Of a DNA stretch of 57,424 nucleotides, positions 49,871 to 57,156 are shown piece after piece. This DNA comes from a virus: positions 1-57,424 of IMG/VR virus record IMGVR_UViG_3300038825_001534; one strand, 5' to 3'. How positions within the stretch are numbered: position 1 is the stretch's first letter; the number at the start of each line of letters is the position of its first letter. The notes beneath the pieces were generated by a model. It was not told the DNA's origin. It searched no databases and saw only the letters and a list, made by a program, of their open reading frames with translations. The translations under genes were made by a program, and so were the position numbers.

Positions 49871-51352
49871 CTAATAATATACGTATTTACGTTCCTTATA
49901 ACTTTCTATCTCATCCTCGTCAGAATAAGTTGTTACAAAAGAACCTTGCCGGTATCTTAACATAGCTTGGGTGGTACTGTCCACATAATCATCATGTTCT
50001 CCATGTGGAAACGCTGCACATTCTTCGATTACTTCTTGAGCCCAATGCTCATCTCTTGGATAATAAACTTGTCCAGATTCGAATATAGGTGCAGATGCAT
50101 TTACTCTTGAATGCTTATCTTGTCCTCTTCCTGGTGTATAATCCATAACAGGGATACCCATTCTTCTAAATTCTTGTAATAAACTTTGGCCCGAAGCTTT
50201 TGCTTCTATAATAACTGTTTCTGGTTTCCAATATTTATACTGATCTAAGGCTACCATTTTTAATTCAGGAAAATCATATTTTCCTTTTATGGCATCGAGT
50301 AACATAATAGCATCAGGCCCAGCTTCGTGAGGCGTGAATATTCCCCATGTGGTAATAGCAGAATAATCTGCAGTTTCTTTTTTACTAAATGCTGTATCAT
50401 ATGATTGTATGACATGTTTTAATATAGGAAGATCCTTGGTCCACGGCTGCCACCATTCTCGTTTAAGGATAGCTCCTTCCTCTGACGTGGGGTTTTGCAT
50501 GTATTGTGCAGACCAGTTTCTAATAGATATAGACGCTTTAACTTTTTCCAGTTCATCAAGTGACCAATACTCAGGCCACACGGGTCTCGGATCATCCTCA
50601 CCCAATAAAGCAGGAAAAGAAATTTTTTCCCACTTATCTGCTTTAGGTTCAGTTTCTGCTTTTATTAATCTACCAGTTAAATCATCTTGAGCCCATCTTG
50701 TCATTACAAGAACAATCGAACCTCCTGGTTGTAAACGTTGTCTTGGTCCAGAAAGATACCAATCATAAGTTCTTTCCATAGCACTATCTGACAATGAGTC
50801 TTGTTCAGTATGTGGATCATCGATAATAAGTAAGTCCGCCCCTCGTCCTGTGATAGAACCGCCAACACCCGCTGCAAAATATTCCCCACCATGATTGGTC
50901 TCCCAACGTCCTTTAGCCTTACTATCTTCTCGTAGTTTAACATCTCCAAAGATTTGTTTATACTCTGGACTATCAATTAAATTTCTTACCTTAGCACCGA
51001 ACCTCGCAGAAAGTTCTGCGTTGTGAGACACTTGCATTAATTTCATTTTAGGGTTCTTTCCTATCATCCAAGCAGGAAAGTATATGGATGCAAATTCAGA
51101 TTTAGTGTGTCTAGGAGGCATGTTTACTATGAGCCTTCCTTTTTTATGTTTTGCTATCTTAGTAAATTCGTGTGCAATATGTTGATGATGTCCCCACTTA
51201 TCTGGATTACTATCAGTTCTACAAATAAAATCTGGCCAAACATTCTTTACAAAATACAAGAAATTATCCTGACATAGTTTTATGTGTTGTAACCACACCT
51301 TTTCGAGCCTCTCTCGTAATTGGTCGGTAGTCATTAAATCTGTATTAGTCAT
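49871..51352 (-). CDS. terL: terminase large subunit
   Basis: A 493-aa packaging motor. The Walker A-type PPRHTKSEF is at about 79-87, coupling residues lie near LMQVSHNAELSARFG, Walker B is LLIIDDPHTEQD and the motif III region is VLVMTRWAQDDL. The nuclease half has QSYDTAFSKKETADYSAIT, VIIEAKASGQSLLQEF and the acidic HDDYVDSTTQAML. It drives DNA into the capsid and cuts concatemers. Its partner TerS is encoded about 5.3 kb upstream on the same strand. Confidence 0.96.
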   Translation of the reverse strand: MTNTDLMTTDQLRERLEKVWLQHIKLCQDNFLYFVKNVWPDFICRTDSNPDKWGHHQHIAHEFTKIAKHKKGRLIVNMPPRHTKSEFASIYFPAWMIGKNPKMKLMQVSHNAELSARFGAKVRNLIDSPEYKQIFGDVKLREDSKAKGRWETNHGGEYFAAGVGGSITGRGADLLIIDDPHTEQDSLSDSAMERTYDWYLSGPRQRLQPGGSIVLVMTRWAQDDLTGRLIKAETEPKADKWEKISFPALLGEDDPRPVWPEYWSLDELEKVKASISIRNWSAQYMQNPTSEEGAILKREWWQPWTKDLPILKHVIQSYDTAFSKKETADYSAITTWGIFTPHEAGPDAIMLLDAIKGKYDFPELKMVALDQYKYWKPETVIIEAKASGQSLLQEFRRMGIPVMDYTPGRGQDKHSRVNASAPIFESGQVYYPRDEHWAQEVIEECAAFPHGEHDDYVDSTTQAMLRYRQGSFVTTYSDEDEIESYKERKYVYY

Positions 51353-51549
51353 CTAGATTTACTATACCTCTGGGTCCCCAAAAAATAAACCCCCTATTCA
51401 TCAGAAGCCTTTCTACGTCTATTTGTGTTACAAGTTATAGTCAAAGTGTAGTAACATCGCAAAATTTAGATTTTTTAGAAAAATAAAAAAAAGTTTTAAA
51501 TTTTGGATTTTAACTGGTACCTCTATTAATAGAGGTACCAGTTAGTTTG
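51353..51549. other. noncoding gap upstream of terL
   Basis: About 200 bases with no convincing gene. It contains the 32-bp perfect palindrome described separately and an AT-rich stretch at 51460-51510. Promoters for the portal and packaging block could lie here, but I cannot name boxes with confidence. Confidence 0.6.
51512..51543. repeat. perfect 32-bp palindrome
   Basis: AACTGGTACCTCTATT followed by its exact reverse complement. It lies between terL and the next upstream gene, 6 bases past that gene's stop. Possible roles are a terminator stem, a protein-binding operator or a packaging-associated site. No U-run follows closely on the minus strand. Confidence 0.8.
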
Positions 51550-51765
51550 TTATTGTCTTTGTTTTAGATAAAGTAATCGAGCATTAACCGAGTTTTTTAT
51601 CTTATTGACTACGTTGTGCCATTTTTTGTCTTCTGATGTATTTAACTTTAAAAAATAAGAATTGTCATCAATTCCATTTGAAAAGGTAAATTTAACACGA
51701 TCAGTCGAGGGCGTTATAACGCCCTCGATTTTTATATCGTAGCCTTTATATTTAAAGGGTATCAT
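51550..51765 (-). CDS. hypothetical protein, 71 aa
   Basis: A small beta-rich protein starting MIPFKYKGYDIKIEGVITPS, with FTFSNGIDDNSYFLKLNT in the middle and a helical end. It contains a perfect 24-bp palindrome in its coding sequence (51708-51731). It is coupled to the next gene by a 4-nt overlap. I do not recognise a family. Confidence 0.55.
   Translation of the reverse strand: MIPFKYKGYDIKIEGVITPSTDRVKFTFSNGIDDNSYFLKLNTSEDKKWHNVVNKIKNSVNARLLYLKQRQ
51708..51731. repeat. perfect 24-bp palindrome in a small gene
   Basis: TCGAGGGCGTTA followed by its exact reverse complement, then TTTTTAT on the plus strand. The plus-strand form has the shape of a Rho-independent terminator, although no plus-strand gene is seen here. 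It falls inside the 51550-51765 coding region. Confidence 0.75.
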
Positions 51766-52091
51766 ATCTTTTTATATTTAGTCTTCAGTTCAATAGACTC
51801 GCCACTAATCAAAAATTGATTATAAATATCTTGATGCTTTTCTTTAAAAGATTTTACATCAAATCTAGTGACATTTTTTTTGATTATTTCTAAAGAATAT
51901 TCTTTATTCTTTATCTTACCAACTGTGAACCCTCCAAACGCCTCAACTATTGGCAGTGTCTCATCTTTAACACTTACCCATAATTTATTGTAGTTTTTAC
52001 GAAGTTCATTAACCTCACAAGCTTTTAAAAGCTTTTGAGATGTAGCTGCCTTTAGTTTAGGTAGCTTTTTTTGTTTTGTTTGTACTGACAT
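51762..52091 (-). CDS. hypothetical protein, 109 aa
   Basis: A basic N-terminus (QTKQKKLPKLKAATSQKLLK) is followed by helical and beta segments, including PIVEAFGGFTVGKIKNKEYS and RFDVKSFKEKHQDIYNQFLI. The RFDVKSFKEKHPDxY pattern reminds me of small phage proteins in recombination regions, but I cannot name the family. Confidence 0.55.
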   Translation of the reverse strand: MSVQTKQKKLPKLKAATSQKLLKACEVNELRKNYNKLWVSVKDETLPIVEAFGGFTVGKIKNKEYSLEIIKKNVTRFDVKSFKEKHQDIYNQFLISGESIELKTKYKKI

Positions 52092-52181
52092 TTTTAACTC
52101 CTTTGTTAGTGTTTTTTTATGTTTTGTACATGTCCCAGATTAATCATATTTAATGAGATGTCAAATAAATAATTTAAATTA

Positions 52182-52210
52182 TTTACAGCCCTAGGTTGTA
52201 GGGCTGTAAA
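52182..52210. repeat. 12-bp inverted repeat hairpin
   Basis: TTTACAGCCCTA and TAGGGCTGTAAA flank a 5-base loop. It lies in the gap upstream of the 109-aa gene and downstream of the TM peptide stop at 52222. A transcript hairpin or operator is likely; a clear U-run is absent on either strand. Confidence 0.7.
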
Positions 52211-52221
52211 TTAGAATCGTT

Positions 52222-52314
52222 CTAAACTGGGACGTTTAAAATAACAAATAAAACAATAAGCAGGACCCACGGCAGCAATAGCCTGATTAGCCATTTTAGT
52301 AGATCTTCAATCAT
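52222..52314 (-). CDS. single-TM peptide, 30 aa
   Basis: The ATG at 52314 overlaps the stop of the Gp88-like gene as ATGA. The frame encodes a membrane-type peptide, MIEDLLKWLIRLLLPWVLLI followed by VLFVILNVPV, and ends at a TAG 12 bases before the 52182-52210 hairpin. The tight coupling makes it a likely real small membrane protein. Function unknown. Confidence 0.55.
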   Translation of the reverse strand: MIEDLLKWLIRLLLPWVLLIVLFVILNVPV

Positions 52315-52997
52315 GCTGCCTTTATAAATTTATTATTAATGTTACGGCCCTGGCCCTTGGCCACGAGTCCCACAATCACGCCTCGAGGATCTTTAAATCG
52401 AAGATCGTGAAGGTCTCCATTTATTACCCTTCTGCCCTTCCATCTTTTCGGAAGCTTGTCTTTAAAAACAACAGCCACGTTGTGGCCGGATCTGATGGCT
52501 GCATTGATATCTGAATCGTTCCGGCCTGAGTCGGAGAAGGTAACATTTAGATTTTTATAATCATGATCCAGATAATTTAGCACCTTAGTATACTCATAAA
52601 ATTGAACATCAGGGTGAAGCTCGTGAAGCGTTCCACCTCCTTCTACTTTCATGCGATGCCACGCCAGGTCTGAAGTACCGTTCAAACGCACTGCAAATTT
52701 AAAGCCTTGGCTGGCTGCTCTTTTTTTGAGCTGCTCAATCTCAGTACTTAGCTGCCACAAGAAGGCGTTCTTATTGGTCCAGAATAAATTAGTTTTATTC
52801 AACCTGGCTTTTTGCACTGAACCCATCTGGCCCCGACCGGATGTATTTAAGCAAGCTGCAACGCATTCCTTCGAAGCTTTAGGGCAGACGTTTTTACCAC
52901 TTAATGTAAAAGGTGCCAGGTGGAGGATGGCTGTTTTGTATCCAAATTTCTCACCCTTAGCCATTTTAGTCTGACTGTAATAATTAAGAAGCGGCAT
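52311..52997 (-). CDS. Gp88-domain protein, 228 aa
   Basis: FTLSGKNVCPKASKECVAAC, then LNTSGRGQMGSVQKARLNKT, is the signature of the mycobacteriophage Gp88-like family, with three cysteines (38, 45, 49). Later NGTSDLAWHRMKVEGGGTLH, the HPDVQFYEYTKV segment and NVTFSDSGRNDSDINAAIRS continue it. Biochemical function is unknown. Base composition here is clearly higher in GC than in the surrounding genes, suggesting recent acquisition together with the next gene. MAKGEKFGYK at 52964 is an alternative start. Confidence 0.78.
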   Translation of the reverse strand: MPLLNYYSQTKMAKGEKFGYKTAILHLAPFTLSGKNVCPKASKECVAACLNTSGRGQMGSVQKARLNKTNLFWTNKNAFLWQLSTEIEQLKKRAASQGFKFAVRLNGTSDLAWHRMKVEGGGTLHELHPDVQFYEYTKVLNYLDHDYKNLNVTFSDSGRNDSDINAAIRSGHNVAVVFKDKLPKRWKGRRVINGDLHDLRFKDPRGVIVGLVAKGQGRNINNKFIKAA

Positions 52998-53232
52998 GAA
53001 TCACCTTCTCCCAGTTACCGTTAACCTTAGCTAGTTTTATCTGATGACTGTAAACGCTGCCAGCTTCATCGAAAAAACCCAGCTCCGAGCCCTTAGCATC
53101 TATTAGCATAGTTTTCTTAATGCCTTTGCCTTGCTTTGGTGACTCCAGAAGCTTTCCGCTGCATAATATAAATGGATGCAGCTGGCTGCTTTTTATCTCC
53201 TGGCCTTTTTTTAGATCTTTAAAGTGTATCAT
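52984..53232 (-). CDS. small Gp88-associated protein, 82 aa
   Basis: A beta-rich protein starting MIHFKDLKKGQEIKSSQLHP, with GFFDEAGSVYSHQIKLAKVN near the end. The EAGSVYSHQI pattern is one I associate with small proteins encoded beside Gp88 in phages. It overlaps the Gp88 gene start by 14 nt and shares its GC-richer composition. Function unknown. Confidence 0.6.
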   Translation of the reverse strand: MIHFKDLKKGQEIKSSQLHPFILCSGKLLESPKQGKGIKKTMLIDAKGSELGFFDEAGSVYSHQIKLAKVNGNWEKVIHAAS

Positions 53233-53533
53233 TTTTTTTGCTCCTTTGTTAGTTAATAGAATCTCATTATCATGGGAGAGCCGCAGCTGTCAAGTTTTTT
53301 TTTGCAGCTGGATCTGCTGCCAGGATTCCAGGACCAATAAAAAAATAAATTTTTTTTATTTTAGTAATAGTAATACTGACTGAAAAAATTGCATGGCAAT
53401 TTTTTAGGAAAATCGCATAGGTGCGTTTAGTAATAGACACGCACACGCAAAATTCACATAAGAGTTTTTTAGTAATAGTAATCTTTTTTTAAAAATCGCA
53501 TGGCGATTTTTTAGAAAGATGCGTGGGACGTGG
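53233..53533. repeat. noncoding repeat region with hairpins
   Basis: About 300 bases without a gene. It holds the direct repeat TTTAGTAATAGTAAT at 53360-53374 and 53468-53482, with a shortened copy at 53427. It also holds two look-alike hairpins: AAAAAATTGC-ATG-GCAATTTTTT at 53383-53405 and AAAAATCGC-ATG-GCGATTTTT at 53491-53511. This looks like a binding-site cluster, for example an origin or control region; the role is inferred. Confidence 0.65.
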
Positions 53534-53899
53534 TTATTGCGTCTCGATTTTTTTCAATGCGTCTTTTAAAGTGAGTGATGAGTAGGCACGGATCAAGGTT
53601 CTCGGTTCACGAACCACGAAAATTTCTAGATTTTCAGAGGTCCTCTGCGAGAGATCCTCTCGCAAGATAAAAGATTGTCCACCATTTTTAAAATGTTCCA
53701 AATGCCAATTAATTTGATACTTTGAAAGGCCTAAATTCTTGACATCATTCGACTTAAGTTCAATCCAAATACTTTTCCCATTTATCAACCAAAAAACATC
53801 TGGAATTCCATTAATTGTATTGCTTTCTAATCGAAAAATTTGACCTTTTAACTTTAATTTTTTGATACGTTGCCAAAGATTTTTTTCAGATTTTGCCAT
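53534..53899 (-). CDS. VRR-NUC-like nuclease, 121 aa
   Basis: FRLESNTINGIPDVFWLING followed by KSIWIELKSN shows the E...GxPDxxxxxxG...xxELK core of VRR-NUC (PD-(D/E)XK) enzymes, and KYQINWHLEHFKNGG continues with the Q-xxWH pattern. Members cut branched DNA such as Holliday junctions. In a phage it would help resolve replication or recombination intermediates before packaging. Confidence 0.82.
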   Translation of the reverse strand: MAKSEKNLWQRIKKLKLKGQIFRLESNTINGIPDVFWLINGKSIWIELKSNDVKNLGLSKYQINWHLEHFKNGGQSFILREDLSQRTSENLEIFVVREPRTLIRAYSSLTLKDALKKIETQ

Positions 53900-53921
53900 T
53901 GAGTTATTAAGTCAATAACAT

Positions 53922-53961
53922 AAAAAAAGGCCTAACTCCACTCTCGCATTGTTAGGCCTTT
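53922..53961 (-). terminator. Rho-independent terminator
   Basis: On the minus strand AAAGGCCTAAC and GTTAGGCCTTT form a perfect 11-bp stem with a 14-base loop, followed by a run of seven T. It directly follows the 56-aa gene at 53972 and precedes the VRR-NUC gene, so it ends the right-hand small-gene transcript. Confidence 0.85.
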
Positions 53962-53971
53962 AACTAGTCAA

Positions 53972-54142
53972 TTAAGTATAAAATTTCTTCAAATAGTATG
54001 CAAGACTTCTCTCAATGGTTTTAGAATAAATGATTTTTTTACTACCAAAATCTTCTCTGCAATTTGAAAAATCCTTAACAAAATCAACAAACGTTCCATT
54101 GTATTCTTTTTTGTTTTTACAGTATAAGGACCATAAATTCAT
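53972..54142 (-). CDS. hypothetical protein, 56 aa
   Basis: The frame starts one base after the stop of the 78-aa gene and ends 11 bases before the terminator. It encodes MNLWSLYCKNKKEYNGTFVD, then a helical segment ending LAYYLKKFYT. Its snug fit between a gene and a terminator supports it. Two cysteines; no known motif. Confidence 0.6.
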   Translation of the reverse strand: MNLWSLYCKNKKEYNGTFVDFVKDFSNCREDFGSKKIIYSKTIERSLAYYLKKFYT

Positions 54143-54143
54143 A

Positions 54144-54380
54144 TTAATATATAACTGGAATAATTGGAAGTTCTTTTATATTTGTGTGAATTGCACCACC
54201 ATTGTTTCCCTCATCATCACTTGTAGGCGTTAGCCAAATACCATTATCCAATAATATTTGAACTGGTTGATTGTGCCAACCTTGTTCTTCCATTTCTTTT
54301 TTAGAACAATATTCAATTTTTACAATTTGTCTTCCTACTAATTGATCTGATATTTTTTTAATCCAATTTATTTTAGTCAT
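54144..54380 (-). CDS. conserved small protein, 78 aa
   Basis: SKKEMEEQGWHNQPVQILLD, then NGIWLTPTSDDEGNNGGAIH, is a conserved phage and bacterial small-protein pattern (EE-GW...P...L-DG...P--DDEGN-GGA). Function unknown. It belongs to a four-gene run that ends at the 53922-53961 terminator. Confidence 0.7.
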   Translation of the reverse strand: MTKINWIKKISDQLVGRQIVKIEYCSKKEMEEQGWHNQPVQILLDNGIWLTPTSDDEGNNGGAIHTNIKELPIIPVIY

Positions 54381-54382
54381 TA

Positions 54383-54598
54383 TTACTCCTTTTTTGCCAT
54401 TGCACTTTTTTTGTGTAGATGGACGTCAAGATTGGTTGCATAATCCCAAACTACAACAAATCTCTCAAGCCAATTAATTTGCTTATCTGTGAGTTTGTCA
54501 TTCCACATAATTTCTTCATCTGCACTTCCTAATGGGGACAGTTTCTCTCTGTCCCCAAAATTATTGTAGATTTTAATTAATGTATCAATACTAACCAT
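54383..54598 (-). CDS. hypothetical protein, 71 aa
   Basis: An acidic, mixed-structure protein starting MVSIDTLIKIYNNFGDREKL with an aromatic WLERFVVVWDYATNLDVH segment. Unrecognised. Its start overlaps the stop of the 203-aa gene by one base, and 2 nt separate it from the next gene. Confidence 0.55.
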   Translation of the reverse strand: MVSIDTLIKIYNNFGDREKLSPLGSADEEIMWNDKLTDKQINWLERFVVVWDYATNLDVHLHKKSAMAKKE

Positions 54599-55209
54599 TA
54601 TTTACTCGGTAATTCTTTCAAAGTGTTTTGAGGAATTGTCATATTGATATTAGTTTGTTTTGCAATCATTGATATTTGAGTTAAAACCTCTGACCCAATC
54701 ATATCACTATGTAATAAATCAGTGGCTTTTTCTTCTAACTCATCTAACTTTTTCAATTCTTGACCTTTTTTTGAATTATAAAAAGCAGTTTTTGTCTCTT
54801 CCTTACATTGTGATTTTAAATAATTATTTAATCTATCTGTTAGATCATAAATTGCACTTTCATAATCATATTTTGGAAGATCGTATTTATCCCAATTACG
54901 AGTTTCTGACCAATTTTCTAATTTATCTCTAATTATAGAAAAAAACTTTTTGACTTGTTCTCTTTTTTCTTCAAGTCTTTTCTGATAATTTTTAGAATAA
55001 TCGTTAAACTCTTTTTCAACTTTTAGATACTTCTTAATATCTTTTTCAACTCCTAATCTTTTTACAAAAGTTGGAAAGTTCTTTTGAGTTGTTTCGTTTA
55101 TTTCTGCTTGATGTAGAGATTGAATGACACTTTTCTTTTCATCAAATTTTCTTGATAATTTTCTTTGCCAATATTCTCTATTATCTTTGCTTATTTGTTT
55201 ATTACTCAT
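54598..55209 (-). CDS. coiled-coil protein, 203 aa
   Basis: Almost entirely charged helices with long heptad stretches (LGVEKDIKKYLKVEKEFNDY, KRLEEKREQVKKFFSIIRDK and beyond). No enzyme motif. It may be a structural or regulatory partner within the small early gene run. It begins after AAAGGAG. Confidence 0.6.
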   Translation of the reverse strand: MSNKQISKDNREYWQRKLSRKFDEKKSVIQSLHQAEINETTQKNFPTFVKRLGVEKDIKKYLKVEKEFNDYSKNYQKRLEEKREQVKKFFSIIRDKLENWSETRNWDKYDLPKYDYESAIYDLTDRLNNYLKSQCKEETKTAFYNSKKGQELKKLDELEEKATDLLHSDMIGSEVLTQISMIAKQTNINMTIPQNTLKELPSK

Positions 55210-55292
55210 TATTGCTCCTTTGTTTTTTTTTATTTAAGTGTGGTGCTTTGGTTAGGTCAATCCCCACTACTCACACCACAGATTATTTTTAT

Positions 55293-55312
55293 TTTTTAAC
55301 AATTGTTAAAAA
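55293..55312. repeat. perfect 20-bp AT-rich palindrome
   Basis: TTTTTAACAATTGTTAAAAA lies 17 bases past the stop of the 192-aa gene. It could be an operator site or a weak terminator stem for that gene; no strong U-run follows on the minus strand. Confidence 0.6.
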
Positions 55313-55328
55313 TAATCAAAAAATTCTT

Positions 55329-55907
55329 TTAACCTATACTAAAACCTCCACTGTTCTCGCAAAACTCTGCAAACTCTTCAACATTCTTTACTGAAAAAGG
55401 ATAACTTCCATCAGAGTTTCTTTTATTATAAATCTTTTCCCATTTATCGTGATCTTTTTTAGGAAAATCTTTTGGTGCTAGGTCTTTTCCAACTCTTTTG
55501 CAAACTTCTTGACAATGTTTTTTTAACTCTTTTTCAACTTTGTCATTATGCTTTTCTATTTTTTTTCTTCTTGCTTCCCATTCTGCCTCAAATCGTTTGG
55601 TATGACCTTTTTTAATTAAATGCCTTAATTGTTTGGCTATTTGAATTGCCTCTTCATTTTCAACTATACAATGATCATTATAACTCCAAGACTTTTTTTT
55701 ATCTTCATCAATTACTTTTGTATGTTCTAAAACGTAATGAGCAAGAGGTCGCCACCACCACACATTATTTCTGAAATATGCACCTTTTTGATTTTGGTAT
55801 TTTTCAAGTTCTTCAAAAAATAAATCTTGATCATTTTCGTATAATTCATTTGTTGGTGCTTTATATTTTTTATTCTTTGGATTTAATCCAGTTAAGTCAA
55901 AACCCAT
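55329..55907 (-). CDS. conserved phage protein (MGFDLTGLNP), 192 aa
   Basis: The start MGFDLTGLNPKNKKYKAPTN, followed by QNQKGAYFRNNVWWWRPLAH, is a widely shared phage and bacterial signature of unknown function. The centre is a long Lys/Glu helix, and PFSVKNVEEFAEFCENSGGF ends it. Common beside early or accessory genes in phages. An AAAGGAG site precedes the start. Confidence 0.72.
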   Translation of the reverse strand: MGFDLTGLNPKNKKYKAPTNELYENDQDLFFEELEKYQNQKGAYFRNNVWWWRPLAHYVLEHTKVIDEDKKKSWSYNDHCIVENEEAIQIAKQLRHLIKKGHTKRFEAEWEARRKKIEKHNDKVEKELKKHCQEVCKRVGKDLAPKDFPKKDHDKWEKIYNKRNSDGSYPFSVKNVEEFAEFCENSGGFSIG

Positions 55908-55974
55908 TATTGCTCCTTTGTTAGTTTTTTATTTATATCCCATGAATATAGGATATTAGAATTATTGTCAAGTA

Positions 55975-56082
55975 TTAAATTTGAATAAATAAACTTAATA
56001 AAACCCACAAAAAGACAACTATTACTATTGCAAGTATAGGTTGTGTAATAAGAAAATAAAATAATTGTGCTAAAAATCCCAT
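55975..56082 (-). CDS. single-TM peptide, 35 aa (tentative)
   Basis: In the 212-bp gap upstream of the 192-aa gene, an ATG at 56082 opens MGFLAQLFYFLITQPILAIV, which continues hydrophobic to FIQI. No good ribosome site is seen. The ATG lies in one arm of a small hairpin (CCATCT/AGATGG). It may be a real membrane peptide or chance. Confidence 0.35.
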   Translation of the reverse strand: MGFLAQLFYFLITQPILAIVIVVFLWVLLSLFIQI

Positions 56083-56119
56083 CTAAATAAGATGGCGATT
56101 AATATTAAAATTTCAATAA

Positions 56120-56431
56120 TTAAATTTTTTTTATATCTTTTATTACAGAATTTGGAATTAATGTTGTATTGCCTATTGTTTCTATTTTCTTTTTATCATC
56201 TGACAGTGAATAATCACCAAAAATTCTAGTAATACCCTTTGATTGACTTAACAGATGCCCTTTAGTTATACACGTTGCTAATTCACTTTTTTTAACTTCT
56301 TCAAAACTACTCCAACTTGAATTTGAGACAATATCAAACCACTCACAAGAAACCATAGGATATTTTTCGATCTCATTAAAAATTTTTTTTGGTATTAAAA
56401 TTTTTTTATTTTTCTTTTTTACTTTTTTCAT
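56120..56431 (-). CDS. conserved small phage protein, 103 aa
   Basis: PMVSCEWFDIVSNSSWSSFE, then EVKKSELATCITKGHLLSQS, shows the WxDIVSxSSW...C-T-G-L pattern of small phage proteins found in early regions. The N-terminus is very basic. Function unknown. It lies directly beside the three 30-bp repeats. Confidence 0.65.
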   Translation of the reverse strand: MKKVKKKNKKILIPKKIFNEIEKYPMVSCEWFDIVSNSSWSSFEEVKKSELATCITKGHLLSQSKGITRIFGDYSLSDDKKKIETIGNTTLIPNSVIKDIKKI

Positions 56432-56520
56432 AAACTTACATAGTTATTTTTTAGGAATATGAAATTTACATAGTCATTTTTTAGGAATATGAAATTTACA
56501 TAGTTATTTTTTAGGAATAT
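56431..56520. repeat. three tandem 30-bp repeats
   Basis: Three units of 30 bases, at 56431, 56461 and 56491, differ at only a few positions. Each contains TTACATAGTYATTTTTTAGG followed by AATATG. They fill the gap between two small genes. The TTTTTTAGGAA core also occurs at 53400-53410 and, as its complement, near 57227. They are likely iterons or operator sites. Confidence 0.8.
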
Positions 56521-56603
56521 CATTTTTTATTTTCAGTTAAAATTGAAACTATACCCACTGAAGTACTTAAATGTGAATTATGAATTTCATTAAACACTGT
56601 CAT
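56520..56603 (-). CDS. small peptide, 27 aa
   Basis: The ATG at 56603 has a strong GGAGG ribosome site 5 bases upstream and opens MTVFNEIHNSHLSTSVGIVS, ending ILTENKK. A longer frame from 56708 lies inside the TerS gene and lacks support. The peptide abuts the 30-bp repeats. It could be a short regulator or leader. Confidence 0.5.
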   Translation of the reverse strand: MTVFNEIHNSHLSTSVGIVSILTENKK

Positions 56604-56613
56604 AAAACCTCCA

Positions 56614-57123
56614 CTATTCAAGAGCTTTTTCTGGCGTGACGTTAATGATATCTTTGGCCTCTCCGATTTTACTTTCAAGTTCGGATAACCTTTTTTCAAG
56701 TTGTTCACGACTCATGCCCTCCAATCCTACATGTGTTACTTCTTTTTTATCTACAAACATACCTGCCATTTGGCCAGACCGGTATTCTGCATTTACTGCT
56801 ACGGCAAATTGTTTTTTATCTTCTGCTTTTTTGCTTAATGTTTCAAAACGTTTATATTTTTTTAATTTATCACCTTCATGTTTTTTTAATTCCTGGTTAT
56901 ACTTCATTTCCATATAACGCACTACATGTGGATTTTTATTTGGATCTGTTAATCTGCTTGCTATCTCTGTAGGACCTTCTGGCTTATTAGATTTATATCC
57001 AGCTCTCTTTGCTGCTTCTACCTTTGTAATTTCTCCCCAATTACTTACATATATATCAACAAAAGCTTTTTGTTTTAAAGTAAGCTCATTTGTAGATTTA
57101 AGGGTGTTTTTTCTTTTAGCCAT
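56614..57123 (-). CDS. terS: terminase small subunit
   Basis: A 169-aa protein from the ATG at 57123. LTLKQKAFVDIYVSNWGEIT, then KVEAAKRAGYKSNKPEGPTE, is the helix-turn-helix DNA-recognition domain of phage TerS. NPHVVRYMEMKYNQELKKHE continues it, and SREQLEKRLSELESKIGEAK is the oligomerising coiled coil. It recognises the packaging start and recruits TerL. A TTG start at 57156 is less likely. Terminal pac sites could lie near the repeats beside it. Confidence 0.85.
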   Translation of the reverse strand: MAKRKNTLKSTNELTLKQKAFVDIYVSNWGEITKVEAAKRAGYKSNKPEGPTEIASRLTDPNKNPHVVRYMEMKYNQELKKHEGDKLKKYKRFETLSKKAEDKKQFAVAVNAEYRSGQMAGMFVDKKEVTHVGLEGMSREQLEKRLSELESKIGEAKDIINVTPEKALE

Positions 57124-57156
57124 TTCTTGACCAAATATATCATAAATTTTTCCCAA

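Noticed and set aside
56431-56520. CRISPR-like array
   Set aside because: The repeats are directly adjacent without spacers and only three units long, so they are tandem iterons rather than a CRISPR array.
56520-56708. A 62-aa protein starting at 56708
   Set aside because: Its first half lies inside the terS frame and lacks a ribosome site; the ATG at 56603 has GGAGG, so only a 27-aa product is supported.
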